A stretch of 64,000 nucleotides of DNA from CAVVDT01 sp963747005. GTDB lineage: Bacteria > Pseudomonadota > Alphaproteobacteria > Rhizobiales > Aestuariivirgaceae. Under the pieces are notes generated by a model. It saw nothing but the letters and a program-made list of their open reading frames with translations. It was not told where the DNA came from and did not search any database. Each line of letters opens with the position of its first letter. Position 1 is the first letter of the stretch. The stretch spans positions 124,001 to 188,000 of the forward strand of contig CAVVDT010000003.1 in NCBI GenBank assembly GCA_963747005.1. Reading direction: 5' to 3'. Below, piece after piece: positions 18,639 through 26,815 of the stretch. A program made the translations under genes and the position numbers.

Positions 18639-18893
18639 GCAACGAAGATTGACCCCGGCACCAGAGTACGACCGGAGCGGCCGCGGTCTTGTGAGGTTGG
18701 CGAGAGGAAGCTGATGGCCAAAAGGGTCGAACGCCCGCGTCCCTGGAAGCCTGGTTCAAAAAACGGCGTATCGACGCCGAGTCTTTTATGAGGACCAGGA
18801 CGCGCGGATCTCCATCATGGCGACGGCCAACATGCCGCTACGCCGGATACGTTTGCGCACGACCGAGCAAAGCCAGAAGCAACCGACTTGCCA
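18639..18893 (+). ncRNA. candidate bridge/seek RNA region of the IS1111-type element
   Basis: This is the non-coding part of the element between the transposase stop and the right subterminal repeat. In IS1111-group elements the guide RNA is encoded here, downstream of the transposase. I have not folded it or identified the guide loops; the call rests on position and family knowledge. ORFs here are shadows. Confidence 0.4.
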
Positions 18894-18910
18894 AGGGGCG
18901 GGCCATACGT

Positions 18911-19230
18911 TTTTGACCGTTGGCGGCGTGCTGGTGAACGCGGATCGAGGATGAGTCGATCATCTGCACGTCGCCTTCGTAAGCCTTTGATACCGCTTCA
19001 AGAAGCATGCCCCAAATGCCCGCCTTGCGCCACCGGTTGAAGCGGTTCACACAGGTCGTGTAGGGCCCATAGCGCGTTGGAATGTCGGCCCACGGCGCCC
19101 CGGTCCGCAATCGCCAGAAGATGCCGTTCAGAACCCGCCGGTCATCCACCCGCTTCACCCCGCGAGACTTCTGCGGCAGAAGCGGGGCAATCACAGACCA
19201 CTCGAAATCCGTCAGATCAAATCGGGCCAT
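18911..19230 (-). pseudogene. IS427-type transposase, N-terminal half (split gene)
   Basis: ATG at 19230 behind AGGAGAG. The translation MARFDLTDFEWSVIAPLLP, then GIFWRLRTGAPWADIPTRYG and MIDSSSIRVHQHAANGQK, is the standard first half of an IS5/IS427 transposase, including the first catalytic Asp (MIDSS). It is cut after NGQK by the IS1111-type insertion; the downstream residues in this frame come from the inserted element. Confidence 0.88.
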
Positions 19231-19323
19231 GGTGCTCTCCTGCGACTCAGCGAAGTGAATCACAGCACCGCCAGTTCGGGAATCCCGATAATGAGTATGT
19301 GACCTAGAGTTTCCGGGCCTTGA

Positions 19324-19645
19324 TCAGCATCGCGGGCTGGTCGCGTGTGCCGATTTCATCAATGCCATCGGTAAGTTGTTGCCGATGGCGCCATGGGGCC
19401 GTTGCTCGTTGTCGTCTCTGCGCCAAGCCTCCAACTTTTCGGCGGCATTGGCAAGGCTCAAGAACCAGTGGGTATTGAGGCATTCCGCCCGCAGCCGACC
19501 ATTGAAGGCTTCGATGAACGCATTGTCGGTGGGTTTGCCTGGCCGTGAGAAGTCGAGCGCGACGCCATGTTGATAGGCCCAGAGGTCCCCATATCCCGGG
19601 AGATGAACTCCGATCCCTGGTCCACGCGGATGGTTCTGGGATAAC
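19324..19645 (-). pseudogene. IS3-family transposase (integrase core) C-terminal remnant, frameshifted
   Basis: The minus strand reads TIRVDQGSEFISRDM, then, after a frameshift near 19585-19595, WAYQHGVALDFSRPGKPTD, NAFIEAFNGRLRAECLN, HWFLSLANAAEKLEAWRRD and a normal end in HATSPRC. These are the second and third acidic regions of the DDE core. The N-terminal half is missing, and the IS427-type element sits 17 bases beyond the stop. Confidence 0.85.
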
Positions 19646-20007
19646 GATACTGATGCTGACTTGCGGATGAGCGAGACGAAAGGCGCTGATGAAGGGCAGC
19701 GTCACGAGTTCCGCCACGGTGGGTGGCATGGGTAGCAGCAGTCAATGCTTCTGGCGGATTTGGAACCTGGTGCTGGGACGTGGCATTCGCACCGGCGGCG
19801 GTGCATGACATTGTTGCAAGGCAAGCTATTTGACCGCGCGAGGTGGGCGTCGACCCTGGGGCATGCTTTGGGTATCGCGGCGCCCTTCCGACGGCGGAAA
19901 GCATCGCCGAAATCGACGTCCGTGGCGACCGGGTGGTGACCGCGATAGTCCATATCCGAGCTTGTCCAATGGGTGAAATTATAAGATATTGAATTATTAA
20001 TATTAAT
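19646..20007. other. scar region between IS remnants and the island's left end
   Basis: No intact gene. A plus-strand frame at about 19846-19994 (VDPGACFGYRGALPTAESIAEID...) looks protein-like and ends at a stop just before the tRNA fragment. It may be the tail of a chromosomal gene truncated by the IS3 insertion; I cannot name the family. Confidence 0.3.
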
Positions 20008-20056
20008 TGGCGCACCCGACAGGATTCGAACCTGTGACCTCTGCCTTCGGAGGGCA
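20008..20056 (-). repeat. attL: duplicated 3' end of tRNA-Arg(CCG)
   Basis: 49 bases are identical to 51874-51922. They comprise CCA, the acceptor 3' strand, the T arm, the variable loop and most of the anticodon stem-loop of the tRNA-Arg, on the minus strand. The 5' half of the tRNA is absent, so this copy is the remnant left by site-specific integration. Confidence 0.92.
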
Positions 20057-20170
20057 ATCGTCGGCTATTTGCCGGCGTTTCTGGCGTTACTCGGAATCGC
20101 CAAAAGCGCTTGAATTTCAAGAGAAATATGCCAATATTGCTTTCTGAGGGTTACCTGAAGTTTCCGTTCT

Positions 20171-20192
20171 GGTGTTACCCCGGTGTTACCCC
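20171..20192 (+). repeat. tandem GGTGTTACCCC repeat, candidate integrase arm site (left)
   Basis: Two direct copies of GGTGTTACCCC stand head-to-tail (20171-20181, 20182-20192) between attL and the integrase gene. A third exact copy lies at 51798-51808, 66 bases inside attR. Short direct repeats flanking both att sites are typical of arm-type binding sites of tyrosine integrases. The function is inferred. Confidence 0.5.
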
Positions 20193-20221
20193 GAAGGACT
20201 AGGCGAGGCCCGGAGGGCAAG

Positions 20222-21478
20222 ATGGCTGCAGGTCGGATCACCAAGCGGACGGTCGATGCATTGCGGACGACGGGGAAGGAATACGTGCGTTGGGATGGCG
20301 AACTGACCGGCTTCGGGGTGCGCGTCCGTTCCACCGGCGCAAAGTCGTTTGTCGCGGTCTACAGGACCGGGGGGCGAAACACTCCGCTGCGGCGTGTCAC
20401 TATCGGTTCAGTGGGCAAGATTGAAGCCGACAAGGCTCGTGAAGAGGCAAGGGCGATCATCCGGAGCGCTGAGCTTGGCCATGATCATGCGGCCGAACGC
20501 GCAAAGGCACGCACTGAACCCACGCTGGCGCAAGTCTGCGACCTTTATCTTGTCGAGGGCTGCGACACCAAGAAAGCGAGCACCATTGCTACGGATCGCG
20601 GACGCGTCGAGCGACATATCAAGTCGCTGCTTGGCAGGAAGCGGATAAGTGAGATCACGCGTGGCGACGTCGAGAGGTTCATGCGCGACGTTGCCAAGGG
20701 CAAGACTGCGGCCGATGAAAGGACAAAACCGCGCGGACGCGCCATCGTCGAGGGCGGCAAGGGCACGGCAACGCGCACCGTCGGTCTACTCGGCGGCATC
20801 ATGTCCTTTGCCGTCTCGCGCCAGTTACGCACCGACAATCCGGTTCGTGGCGTGAAGCGGTATCCCGACAAGAAGGGAGAGACGTTCTTGTCGGCTGCGG
20901 ACCTAGCGAAAGTTGGCGCTGCCCTTGCGGAGCTTGAATCCGAGGGCGCGAACCCATCTGCCATCGCGGTAATTCGCTTGCTTGCCTTCACAGGCGCCCG
21001 CAAAAGCGAGATTGCCTCGCTCAAGTGGTCCGAATTGGACATCGAACGCGGCTATCTGCGGCTCGGTGACTCCAAGACTGGCGCAAAGGTCATTCCCATC
21101 GGGGCGCCAGCGCGCGAGGTGCTGGCCACTTGGCATATTATTGATGAAAGCCCCTACGTCTTTCCGGCGAGCAGCGGTGACGGCCACTTCCAAGGTGTCG
21201 AACGCGTGTGGGCAAAGGTCAGGACGCGGGCGGGGTTTCCGAAGTTGCGACTGCACGATCTGCGTCACAGCTTCGCCTCTATAGGGCTCGCACGAGGCGA
21301 CGCTTTGCCAATTATTGGTGCAATCCTTGGCCATGCCGACATTAAGACGACGAGCCGCTATGCGCATCTCGCCGATGACCCAGTGCAAACGGCAGCCGAC
21401 GCGATATCGCGTACGATAGAATCGGCACTTTCGGGGCGATCGGCGGAAGTTGTGTCATTTACTCGGCAGGAAAAATAG
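20222..21478 (+). CDS. tyrosine-type site-specific integrase (P4-like, DUF4102 N-terminus)
   Basis: A 418-residue integrase; ATG 20222 follows GGAGGG. The N-terminal DUF4102 arm-binding domain (RITKRTVDALRTTGKEYVRW, GFGVRV) precedes a SAM-like core-binding domain (~95-190) and the catalytic domain. Catalytic residues are visible: Arg ~260 (TGARKSEI), His ~345 and Arg ~348 (HDLRHS), His in LGHADIKTT, and Tyr ~380 (SRYAHL). It is full length and probably active. It lies directly inside attL and points into the island, as is usual for integrases of tRNA-borne islands, so it is the likely enzyme for this insertion. Confidence 0.95.
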   Translation: MAAGRITKRTVDALRTTGKEYVRWDGELTGFGVRVRSTGAKSFVAVYRTGGRNTPLRRVTIGSVGKIEADKAREEARAIIRSAELGHDHAAERAKARTEPTLAQVCDLYLVEGCDTKKASTIATDRGRVERHIKSLLGRKRISEITRGDVERFMRDVAKGKTAADERTKPRGRAIVEGGKGTATRTVGLLGGIMSFAVSRQLRTDNPVRGVKRYPDKKGETFLSAADLAKVGAALAELESEGANPSAIAVIRLLAFTGARKSEIASLKWSELDIERGYLRLGDSKTGAKVIPIGAPAREVLATWHIIDESPYVFPASSGDGHFQGVERVWAKVRTRAGFPKLRLHDLRHSFASIGLARGDALPIIGAILGHADIKTTSRYAHLADDPVQTAADAISRTIESALSGRSAEVVSFTRQEK

Positions 21479-21537
21479 GTTTACCCGGTCCGTCGAGAGA
21501 CCTTTAGATCATTGCTAGCTGGCATCATCAAGGTCCA

Positions 21538-21636
21538 TTATCCTGAAGTGGTCCCGGAAAACCAGGACCACTTCATCTCCGACAGCTCCGCATCAATCGC
21601 CCGATCTCGCAAATCCTGACTGTACGCACGTACCAT
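21538..21636 (-). pseudogene. IS630-type transposase, N-terminal stub
   Basis: A 32-codon frame starts at ATG 21636 behind GGAGG. The first 15 residues (MVRAYSQDLRDRAID) match the usual start of IS630-family transposases; the rest runs into an inverted repeat and a TAA. The remainder of the element is missing. Confidence 0.55.
21544..21575. repeat. perfect 11-bp inverted repeat
   Basis: TGAAGTGGTCC at 21544-21554 faces GGACCACTTCA at 21565-21575 with a 10-base loop, 65 bases after the integrase stop. No T-run follows, so it is not a classic terminator. It may be paired ends left from an excised or collapsed insertion sequence. Confidence 0.6.
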
Positions 21637-21759
21637 CTGTGTCCTCCGTCATCGTCATGACGCAGGACTCGCACTGTTCCGCAATTTGTGAATCTCATCA
21701 CGAATCCGAAAACGTCGAACCCGCTCTAATCGCGCCTCAATACCGCGACCACGTTCATT

Positions 21760-22185
21760 TTGGTCAAGACCCCTTGGTCCTTGCATTTTTTTTTGGGGAG
21801 ACAAGGACGCGAATTCAAACCAAAGACAGTCATAGAGGTCGGCATCTATCGAGGTGCCGGTGACGTCTTCCTCGACAAGCTGTTCAGGCCAGAAGCCATG
21901 ACGGCGGTCGATATTTCGAAAACGCCGGGCAAGCCGTTCGTGAATTACGTCAAGCGACACAGCGCCCGCCTTGTCAAATCGGCGACATCACAGGACAACC
22001 GCCCGTAGGTGCAGCAGATCGTAGCCGAACAACTCGGGGGCCACCACGACCTCGTGTGCGACAACGCCCGCACCAAGATGGAGGGTTGGCTTGGGGACCG
22101 CAACAATGTCCAACTTTATGGCGCGACCGGCGACAAGCCGCCGCTATCGCTCATGAAAGGCTCCCAGGCGGCTTCCGCCACGTAA
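21760..22185 (+). pseudogene. class I SAM-dependent methyltransferase remnant
   Basis: One frame reads KPKTVIEVGIYRGAGDVFLDKL, then MTAVDISKTPGKPFVNYVKRH, like the SAM-binding start of sugar/cephalosporin-hydroxylase-type methyltransferases (motif I EVGIYRGAG, acidic motif AVDIS). It meets an in-frame TAG at 22006-22008 and continues VQQIVAEQLGGHHDLVCDNA, where a family member would have LDLVIDDASH, then loses similarity. A run of nine T lies at the 5' end. There is no ribosome binding site, so it is dead. Confidence 0.6.
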
Positions 22186-22414
22186 ACTCAGGTCGCGGAA
22201 ATTCCGGCCCCGAGGCGACCCAAAGACGGGGAGCACATCACCTCATATCGCGCATGATGCGGATCGGTACACTGCACGCGTACGAAGGGCATATGCATGG
22301 GTTGTTGCGTTTGCACGGCAATTGCCTTTACGGTTTCCGGCAGTCGGGACGACATAATAGGACTGTGATTGCCGTGGTTTGGCTTCATTGGGGCAAAGAT
22401 TGACATTCGGAACC
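22186..22414. other. intergenic, promoter region of the otsB-GH15 pair
   Basis: About 230 bases without a gene. I looked for the GGAAC-N16/17-NGTT promoter seen elsewhere in the island and did not find it here. No operator or hairpin is obvious. Confidence 0.35.
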
Positions 22415-23188
22415 ATGTGCGAACGACTTTCCGAGTTCGATATCACGGCCCTCGCACCACAGGCGATTGCACTGCTTCTTGATCTGGACGGCACGCTGGC
22501 ACCCATCGCCGAACACCCCGCAGCGGTGGTCGTAGCGGCTCCGACCAGGCAAACCCTTGCCGCGCTTGATCGAGCCCTCGATGGCGCCTTGGCCATCGTC
22601 TCCGGTCGTAGCATCGAAGATGTCGATCGGCTGCTCGCCCCGAATCGGTTCGCGGTTGCCGGCATCCACGGGCTGGTGCGCCGCGACATTCAAGGCCGCT
22701 TGCATGAGTCGGTGTTCAACCGGCACGCCTTGCAAGTTATCACTGATGAATTGCAACGGCTCGTTGCCGGCTCCCCGGGGGTGTGGCTGGAGAGGAAGCA
22801 GGGGTCGGTGGCACTGCACTACCGGGAAAGACCGGATCTTGAGGGCTTCTGTCGCGAACAGATCTCACAGGCAGTTGCCGGACATGAGCCGGCCGAGGTC
22901 CTGGCGGGCAAAATGGTGATTGAGGTCAAGACTGCCTCGCGAACCAAGGGCGATGCCGTCCGCGACTTCATGGCGGAGCCGCCTTTTCGTGGCCGTTGCC
23001 CGGTCTATGCAGGCGATGATGTAACCGATCAAGATGCCTTTCGCGCCGTTGCCGGCCTCAAAGGCAAGTCGATCAGCATCAGCAGCAAGGATACCCGGGC
23101 CGATTATTGGGTCGCCGAAACCGGTACCTTCCTGCACTGGCTCACCCAGTTGAGCATCCACCTTGGCAGCCACATCGACGGTTCCTGA
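22415..23188 (+). CDS. otsB: trehalose-6-phosphate phosphatase
   Basis: A 257-residue HAD-family phosphatase that converts trehalose-6-phosphate to trehalose. The nucleophile motif is LLLDLDGTLAPI (Asp ~23, Asp ~25). Motif II lies in AIVSGRS, and the cap contains the typical GIHGL and KQGSVALHYR stretches. VIEVKTASRTKGDAV and YAGDDVTDQDAFRAV (metal-binding acids) complete the HAD core. ATG 22415 was chosen; the upstream TTG extension is not conserved. The partner synthase gene otsA is 13 kb away in the same island. A GH15 gene follows after 18 bases, probably in the same transcript. Confidence 0.92.
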   Translation: MCERLSEFDITALAPQAIALLLDLDGTLAPIAEHPAAVVVAAPTRQTLAALDRALDGALAIVSGRSIEDVDRLLAPNRFAVAGIHGLVRRDIQGRLHESVFNRHALQVITDELQRLVAGSPGVWLERKQGSVALHYRERPDLEGFCREQISQAVAGHEPAEVLAGKMVIEVKTASRTKGDAVRDFMAEPPFRGRCPVYAGDDVTDQDAFRAVAGLKGKSISISSKDTRADYWVAETGTFLHWLTQLSIHLGSHIDGS

Positions 23189-23206
23189 GTCGGAGGCACG
23201 CGAGAC

Positions 23207-24991
23207 GTGAGTACACTCGATCTCGGATTTGTAGGCAATTGCAGCTTCGGCGCGCTTATCGACAAGTGTGCGCGGATCGTCTGGTGCTGCCAGCCGCGTT
23301 TCGATGGCGATCCGATCTTCGCGGCCCTGCTGAATGGGGATACCGAGACCGGACCTGACAGCATCTGCGAGATTGGATTGGCCGGACTGAAGAGCAGCGA
23401 GCAGGCCTATGACGGCAACACCGCGGTTCTGCGCACCATACTGCACGCCCCGGCGGGCAGCGTGGAAATAATCGATTTTGCCCCCCGCTTCTACTGGCGC
23501 GACCGCGTCTTTCGTCCCCAGACCATCATTCGTCGCATCAGGCCTTTGCGGGGTACGCCACGCATCAGTATCCGCGTGCGGCCGACATTTGACTATGGCC
23601 GTATTTCCCCGGCGATCGCCCGCGGCTCAAATCATATGCGGTTTGCCGGCCCGACCTTCACCGTACGCCTCACCACCGATGCGCCCATCGACTACATCGT
23701 TGATGAGAAGGAATTCAACCTCGAGGACGAGGTGAACCTCATTCTGGGTCCCGATGAGACGTTACAGGGCAATGTGGCGGAAACGGCCAGAAATTTCATG
23801 GTGCGTACCCTCGAATACTGGCGTGGCTGGTCGGGAAGGCTTGCTCTGCCCCTCGACTGGCAGGACGCTGTCATACGCGCAGCCATCACCCTTAAATTGT
23901 GCACCTATGAGCCGACCGGCGCCATTGTCGCTTCGCTCACCACCAGCATTCCCGAGGCTCCCGGAAGCGGCAGAAACTGGGACTATCGCTATTGCTGGCT
24001 CAGAGATGCCTTCTTCGTCGTTCGCGCCTTGAACAGTGTCGGCGCGGTCAAGACCATGGAGAATTATTTTCGCTGGCTGATGAATGTAGTTGCCGAAGCT
24101 GACGGCGGGCACTTGCAGCCGGTGTTTGGCATCGGGTTGGAGGAAAGACTCCCCGAGCGCACCATCGATCATCTTGCCGGCTATCGGGGGATGGGGCCGG
24201 TTCGGGTGGGCAATGCCGCCTACGAGCACCATCAGCACGATGTCTATGGCAACGTCATCCTGGGTGCGGTGCAGACATTCTTCGATACCCGGCTGACCAT
24301 GAAACCGGGGTTGCAGGATTTGGCCCGCTTGGAAAAGGCTGGAGACCGCGCCTTCAATCTCTATGACAAGCCGGATGCCGGCATGTGGGAGCTGCGCACG
24401 CGGGCGGCGATCCACACCTCGTCGAGCCTGATGTGCTGGGCCGCCTGCGACCGCCTGGCGAAGATCGCCGCGCATCTCGGCGAACAGCAGCGAGCCCGCC
24501 ATTGGCACGCGCGCGGCGAGGAGATCAGGCGCTTCATCGACGAGAACACCTGGTCGGACGAACGCAAGGCATTCGTGGACAGCGCGGGCGGCCACTCATT
24601 GGATGCCAGTGTGCTGCTGATGGCGGAGGTCGGGTTCATTTCACCGCGCGATCCCCGCTTCGTGAGCACCGTCGAGGTCCTGGAGAAGACGTTGGCGCAA
24701 GGCCCCCACATGAAGCGCTATGAGGCCGCCGATGATTTCGGGCTGCCGCAGACGGCCTTCAACATCTGCGCCTTCTGGCGGCTCGATGCCCTGGCCAGGA
24801 TCGGACGCAGGGACGAAGCTCGGGAAATCTTCGAGTCTTTGCTGGCATGCCGCAATCACCTGGGGCTCCTGTCTGAAGACACCGATCCCGCAACCGGAGA
24901 GCTCTGGGGCAATTTCCCGCAGACCTATTCGATGGTCGGCATCATAAATGGCGCGGTGCGCCTTTCCCGCCCGTGGGAAGCCGTGGTCTGA
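23207..24991 (+). CDS. GH15-family glucoamylase/trehalase-like enzyme (first copy)
   Basis: A 594-residue protein from GTG 23207, with CGGAGG 11 bases upstream. The N-terminal ~220 residues form the beta-sandwich of GH15 proteins (start LGFVGNCSFGALIDKCARIVW). The (alpha/alpha)6 barrel holds the signature GSGRNWDYRYCWLRDA, followed by AYEHHQHDVYGNVI and a C-terminal acidic region LLSEDTDPATGELWGNFPQ. In actinobacteria this type includes trehalases; other members hydrolyse glucan or isomaltose ends. Position directly after otsB suggests a role in trehalose or glucan turnover. The first residues differ from the second copy (CSFGALIDKCARIVW instead of MIGDLHTAGLIG). Confidence 0.82.
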   Translation: MSTLDLGFVGNCSFGALIDKCARIVWCCQPRFDGDPIFAALLNGDTETGPDSICEIGLAGLKSSEQAYDGNTAVLRTILHAPAGSVEIIDFAPRFYWRDRVFRPQTIIRRIRPLRGTPRISIRVRPTFDYGRISPAIARGSNHMRFAGPTFTVRLTTDAPIDYIVDEKEFNLEDEVNLILGPDETLQGNVAETARNFMVRTLEYWRGWSGRLALPLDWQDAVIRAAITLKLCTYEPTGAIVASLTTSIPEAPGSGRNWDYRYCWLRDAFFVVRALNSVGAVKTMENYFRWLMNVVAEADGGHLQPVFGIGLEERLPERTIDHLAGYRGMGPVRVGNAAYEHHQHDVYGNVILGAVQTFFDTRLTMKPGLQDLARLEKAGDRAFNLYDKPDAGMWELRTRAAIHTSSSLMCWAACDRLAKIAAHLGEQQRARHWHARGEEIRRFIDENTWSDERKAFVDSAGGHSLDASVLLMAEVGFISPRDPRFVSTVEVLEKTLAQGPHMKRYEAADDFGLPQTAFNICAFWRLDALARIGRRDEAREIFESLLACRNHLGLLSEDTDPATGELWGNFPQTYSMVGIINGAVRLSRPWEAVV

Positions 24992-25113
24992 ACAGACAGT
25001 TTGTGGTCTTCGATCGGGTTGCCGATCTCGACAATCCGCGACACTCGGGCGTGACGCTGTTTGCCCAGGCCGAAAGCCTTCAAGAAAGGCACCTGCCTGA
25101 GAGCGCCTCTGAC

Positions 25114-25557
25114 CTATTGATTGATTTCGGGCTCAACCAGCCGCGCCAGGTTTCGCAAGGACTCCTGCCAGCCGAGATAGCAGGCTTCGATGGGAATGAC
25201 GTCTGGCAGGCGCTCCTGCACGATGTTGACCTCAACGCCGACCGACACTTTCTTCAACGTCACCGTCACCTGAATATCGCCGGGCAGGTTGGGATCGTCG
25301 AACTTGTCCGAGTAGCGCAGGCGCTCGTTGGGAACGAGTTCGACGTATTCGCCACCGAACGCGTGGCTGTCGCCTGTGGTAAAATTCCGGAAAGACATGC
25401 GGTAGGCGCCACCGACCCGGGCATCCAGCTGGTCGACGGTGCAGGTAAAGCCATTGGGCGGCAGCCACTTCGCGAGCGCATCCGCTTCGAGGAACGCGCG
25501 ATAGACTTTCTCGGGGCTGGTTGCCAGGATGCGGTGCAAGCGCACGGTGTTGGGCAT
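25114..25557 (-). CDS. SRPBCC/AHSA1-domain protein
   Basis: A 147-residue protein starting MPNTVRLHRILATSPEKVYRA behind AGAAGGA. The hydrophobic-cavity START/AHSA1 fold is indicated by PEKVYRAFLEADALAKWLPP, FRNFTTGDSHAFGG and the C-terminal CYLGWQESLRNLARLVEPE. Ligand or role is unknown; related proteins often sit with YCII-domain proteins and ECF sigma factors of the ECF41/42 type. It is the last gene of a three-gene minus-strand set with the YCII protein and the sigma/DGPF chimera. Confidence 0.85.
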   Translation of the reverse strand: MPNTVRLHRILATSPEKVYRAFLEADALAKWLPPNGFTCTVDQLDARVGGAYRMSFRNFTTGDSHAFGGEYVELVPNERLRYSDKFDDPNLPGDIQVTVTLKKVSVGVEVNIVQERLPDVIPIEACYLGWQESLRNLARLVEPEINQ

Positions 25558-25602
25558 GGTCGTTTCCTTCTGTCTGTGTGATGAAGCCGTGATTGCCGCC
25601 AA

Positions 25603-25962
25603 TCAGGCGCCCGGTATCGGCAGAACCGGCATGACTTGCACGGACTCGCCGGGAAAGATCGTGAAATGCGGGTGATTCTCGAACAGTCTGGCTACCGCCG
25701 CGTGAGAATCAGCACGTACCACCATGAAGGCCCCCAGTTCGTTGCTCACGTCTTCGATGCCATGTTCGGAAATCTTCTTCGTCTTGCCGAGTGGACCGCC
25801 CATGGCGACGACCTGTGCCTGGTGCTTCTCCACCCAGGCCTTCCATGCAGCCATGCCCTCTTGCGCCTTCTGGTGCCGCTCCGTTTCCGTCAGCGCATTC
25901 CACGCTTGCATGCGCGGACTGTCTTTGCGGCCGAGGAAAATGGCCAGATATGTGTCGTTCAT
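25603..25962 (-). CDS. YCII-domain protein
   Basis: A 119-residue protein; ATG at 25962 follows AGGAAGAG. It has the YCII (YciI-like) ferredoxin-type fold: MNDTYLAIFLGRKDSPRMQA, WVEKHQAQVVAMGGPLGKTK and GAFMVVRADSHAAVARLFENHPHFTIFPGE. Such proteins are usual partners of ECF sigma factors of the DGPF-linked group. Biochemical function is unknown. It lies between the SRPBCC gene and the chimera, on the same strand. Confidence 0.82.
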   Translation of the reverse strand: MNDTYLAIFLGRKDSPRMQAWNALTETERHQKAQEGMAAWKAWVEKHQAQVVAMGGPLGKTKKISEHGIEDVSNELGAFMVVRADSHAAVARLFENHPHFTIFPGESVQVMPVLPIPGA

Positions 25963-26003
25963 GACGTCTCTTCCTTCTTGCACGTGGCAGGCAGCACCCG
26001 CCA

Positions 26004-26381
26004 CTATTCGCCGGCACCGCCGACATCCAATTGACGAACCGGCCGCACCTCGATGCTGCCGTGCTTGGCCGGCGGAATGCCGCTCGCGATCTGGATCGCC
26101 TCATTGAGGTCCTTCGCATCGACGAGATAGAAGCCGGCAAGCATTTCCTTGGTCTCGGCAAACGGGCCGTCATAGAGCTGCACCTGCCCGTTGCGTACTC
26201 GCACCGTCGTTGCCGTATGCACCGGATGCAATGGCTCGGCGGCTACCACGAAGGCATTGTGCAGCGCGTCTTCGGCAGCACCGAAGTTTCCCAGGAGCCG
26301 CACGAGCGTGGCAAACGCGCGGCGCCTTTCGCGCAAGTAAATCTCCTGAATCGGATCGGGTCGGGATTTTGGCGGGACCAT
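26004..26381 (-). CDS. chimeric ORF: ECF sigma factor N-terminus joined to a DGPF/YCII protein C-terminus
   Basis: 125 codons from ATG 26381. Residues ~10-46 (IQEIYLRERRRAFATLVRLL, NFGAAEDALHNAFVVA) match region 2 of ECF42-type sigma factors. From ~48 on (AEPLHPVHTATTVRVRNGQ, DGPFAETKEMLAGFYLVDAK) it matches a DGPF-domain protein, missing that protein's N-terminal half. Family knowledge: ECF42 sigma genes normally stand beside complete DGPF genes. The simplest reading is an in-frame deletion that removed most of the sigma factor and the start of the DGPF gene. It has no sigma region 4, so it cannot work as a sigma factor; it may be a pseudogene. Confidence 0.75.
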   Translation of the reverse strand: MVPPKSRPDPIQEIYLRERRRAFATLVRLLGNFGAAEDALHNAFVVAAEPLHPVHTATTVRVRNGQVQLYDGPFAETKEMLAGFYLVDAKDLNEAIQIASGIPPAKHGSIEVRPVRQLDVGGAGE

Positions 26382-26815
26382 GGCCTGTCACAAAGAAAGA
26401 AGCTGCGGCCTTTTTTAAGGTACAAACCCGTTCTGAATTGGGCACACCGCTTGTGGAAGGTGCTGCATCCAGGCGCAAACACGATTGTTTATGGCTTTTA
26501 CGGCTGCACTTGCGCTGATGTCACGCATAAGGCCGTGACATTTGCCGTCAAAGACGTCCGTCGCCACTTGCCGGCCGCACTACAACAAATGCCAATGCCA
26601 TGAAGGCCTCGGCAATTTGACGCCCGGGCTCAAACGTCCCATCTGTGTTCATGGTGGATATCGAATCGTGCCGGGTCGCATCAATTGGCGAAACACGCGC
26701 AATCATGAATGTGAAACACGCCATGTGTCTGGTTCGATCCGGCAGCCGTTGCATTTGCTATCTTCAGGCTGCACTTGAAGGGCGCCGACACGCACACAAA
26801 CCGGACTGAAAGGTG
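26382..26815. other. intergenic between divergent genes, no gene seen
   Basis: About 430 bases separate the sigma/DGPF chimera (minus) and the second GH15 gene (plus). It should hold both promoters. No GGAAC-type EcfG box was found. Short ORFs lack motifs. Confidence 0.4.

Larger units (their letters stand above)
17530..18910 (+). mobile_element. IS110-family element, IS1111 group, inserted in the IS427-type transposase
   Basis: A complete-looking element of about 1.38 kb. It has a 13-base subterminal inverted repeat, ATGGCCCGCCCCT at 17539-17551 and its complement at 18894-18906, which is characteristic of the IS1111 subgroup; the outer few bases are not repeated. It encodes one DEDD transposase and has a ~255-base non-coding 3' region. 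The exact ends are uncertain by a few bases because of a shared T-run at both junctions. Confidence 0.82.
17083..19307 (-). mobile_element. IS5-family (IS427-type) insertion sequence, interrupted
   Basis: Imperfect terminal inverted repeats share CTAGGTCAC followed by ACTCAT (15 of the first 17 bases match): the left end begins at 17083, and the right end in reverse complement begins at 19307. The CTAG at both ends fits the YTAR-type target preference of IS427-group elements. The transposase gene runs on the minus strand. It is split by an IS1111-type element at about 17530-18910; without that insertion the element would be about 850 bases, the normal size. Confidence 0.8.

Noticed and set aside
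17083..19307. CRISPR or other repeat arrays
   Set aside because: No regularly spaced direct repeats here or elsewhere; the only repeats are IS ends, att copies and short hairpins.
19458..20120. Minus-strand ORF of 220 codons
   Set aside because: Only part of it matches an IS3 transposase; the rest reads through scar DNA and the tRNA fragment in a meaningless frame.
22408..22434. GGAAC before otsB as an EcfG promoter
   Set aside because: No GTT at 16-18 bases, and the box overlaps the start codon.
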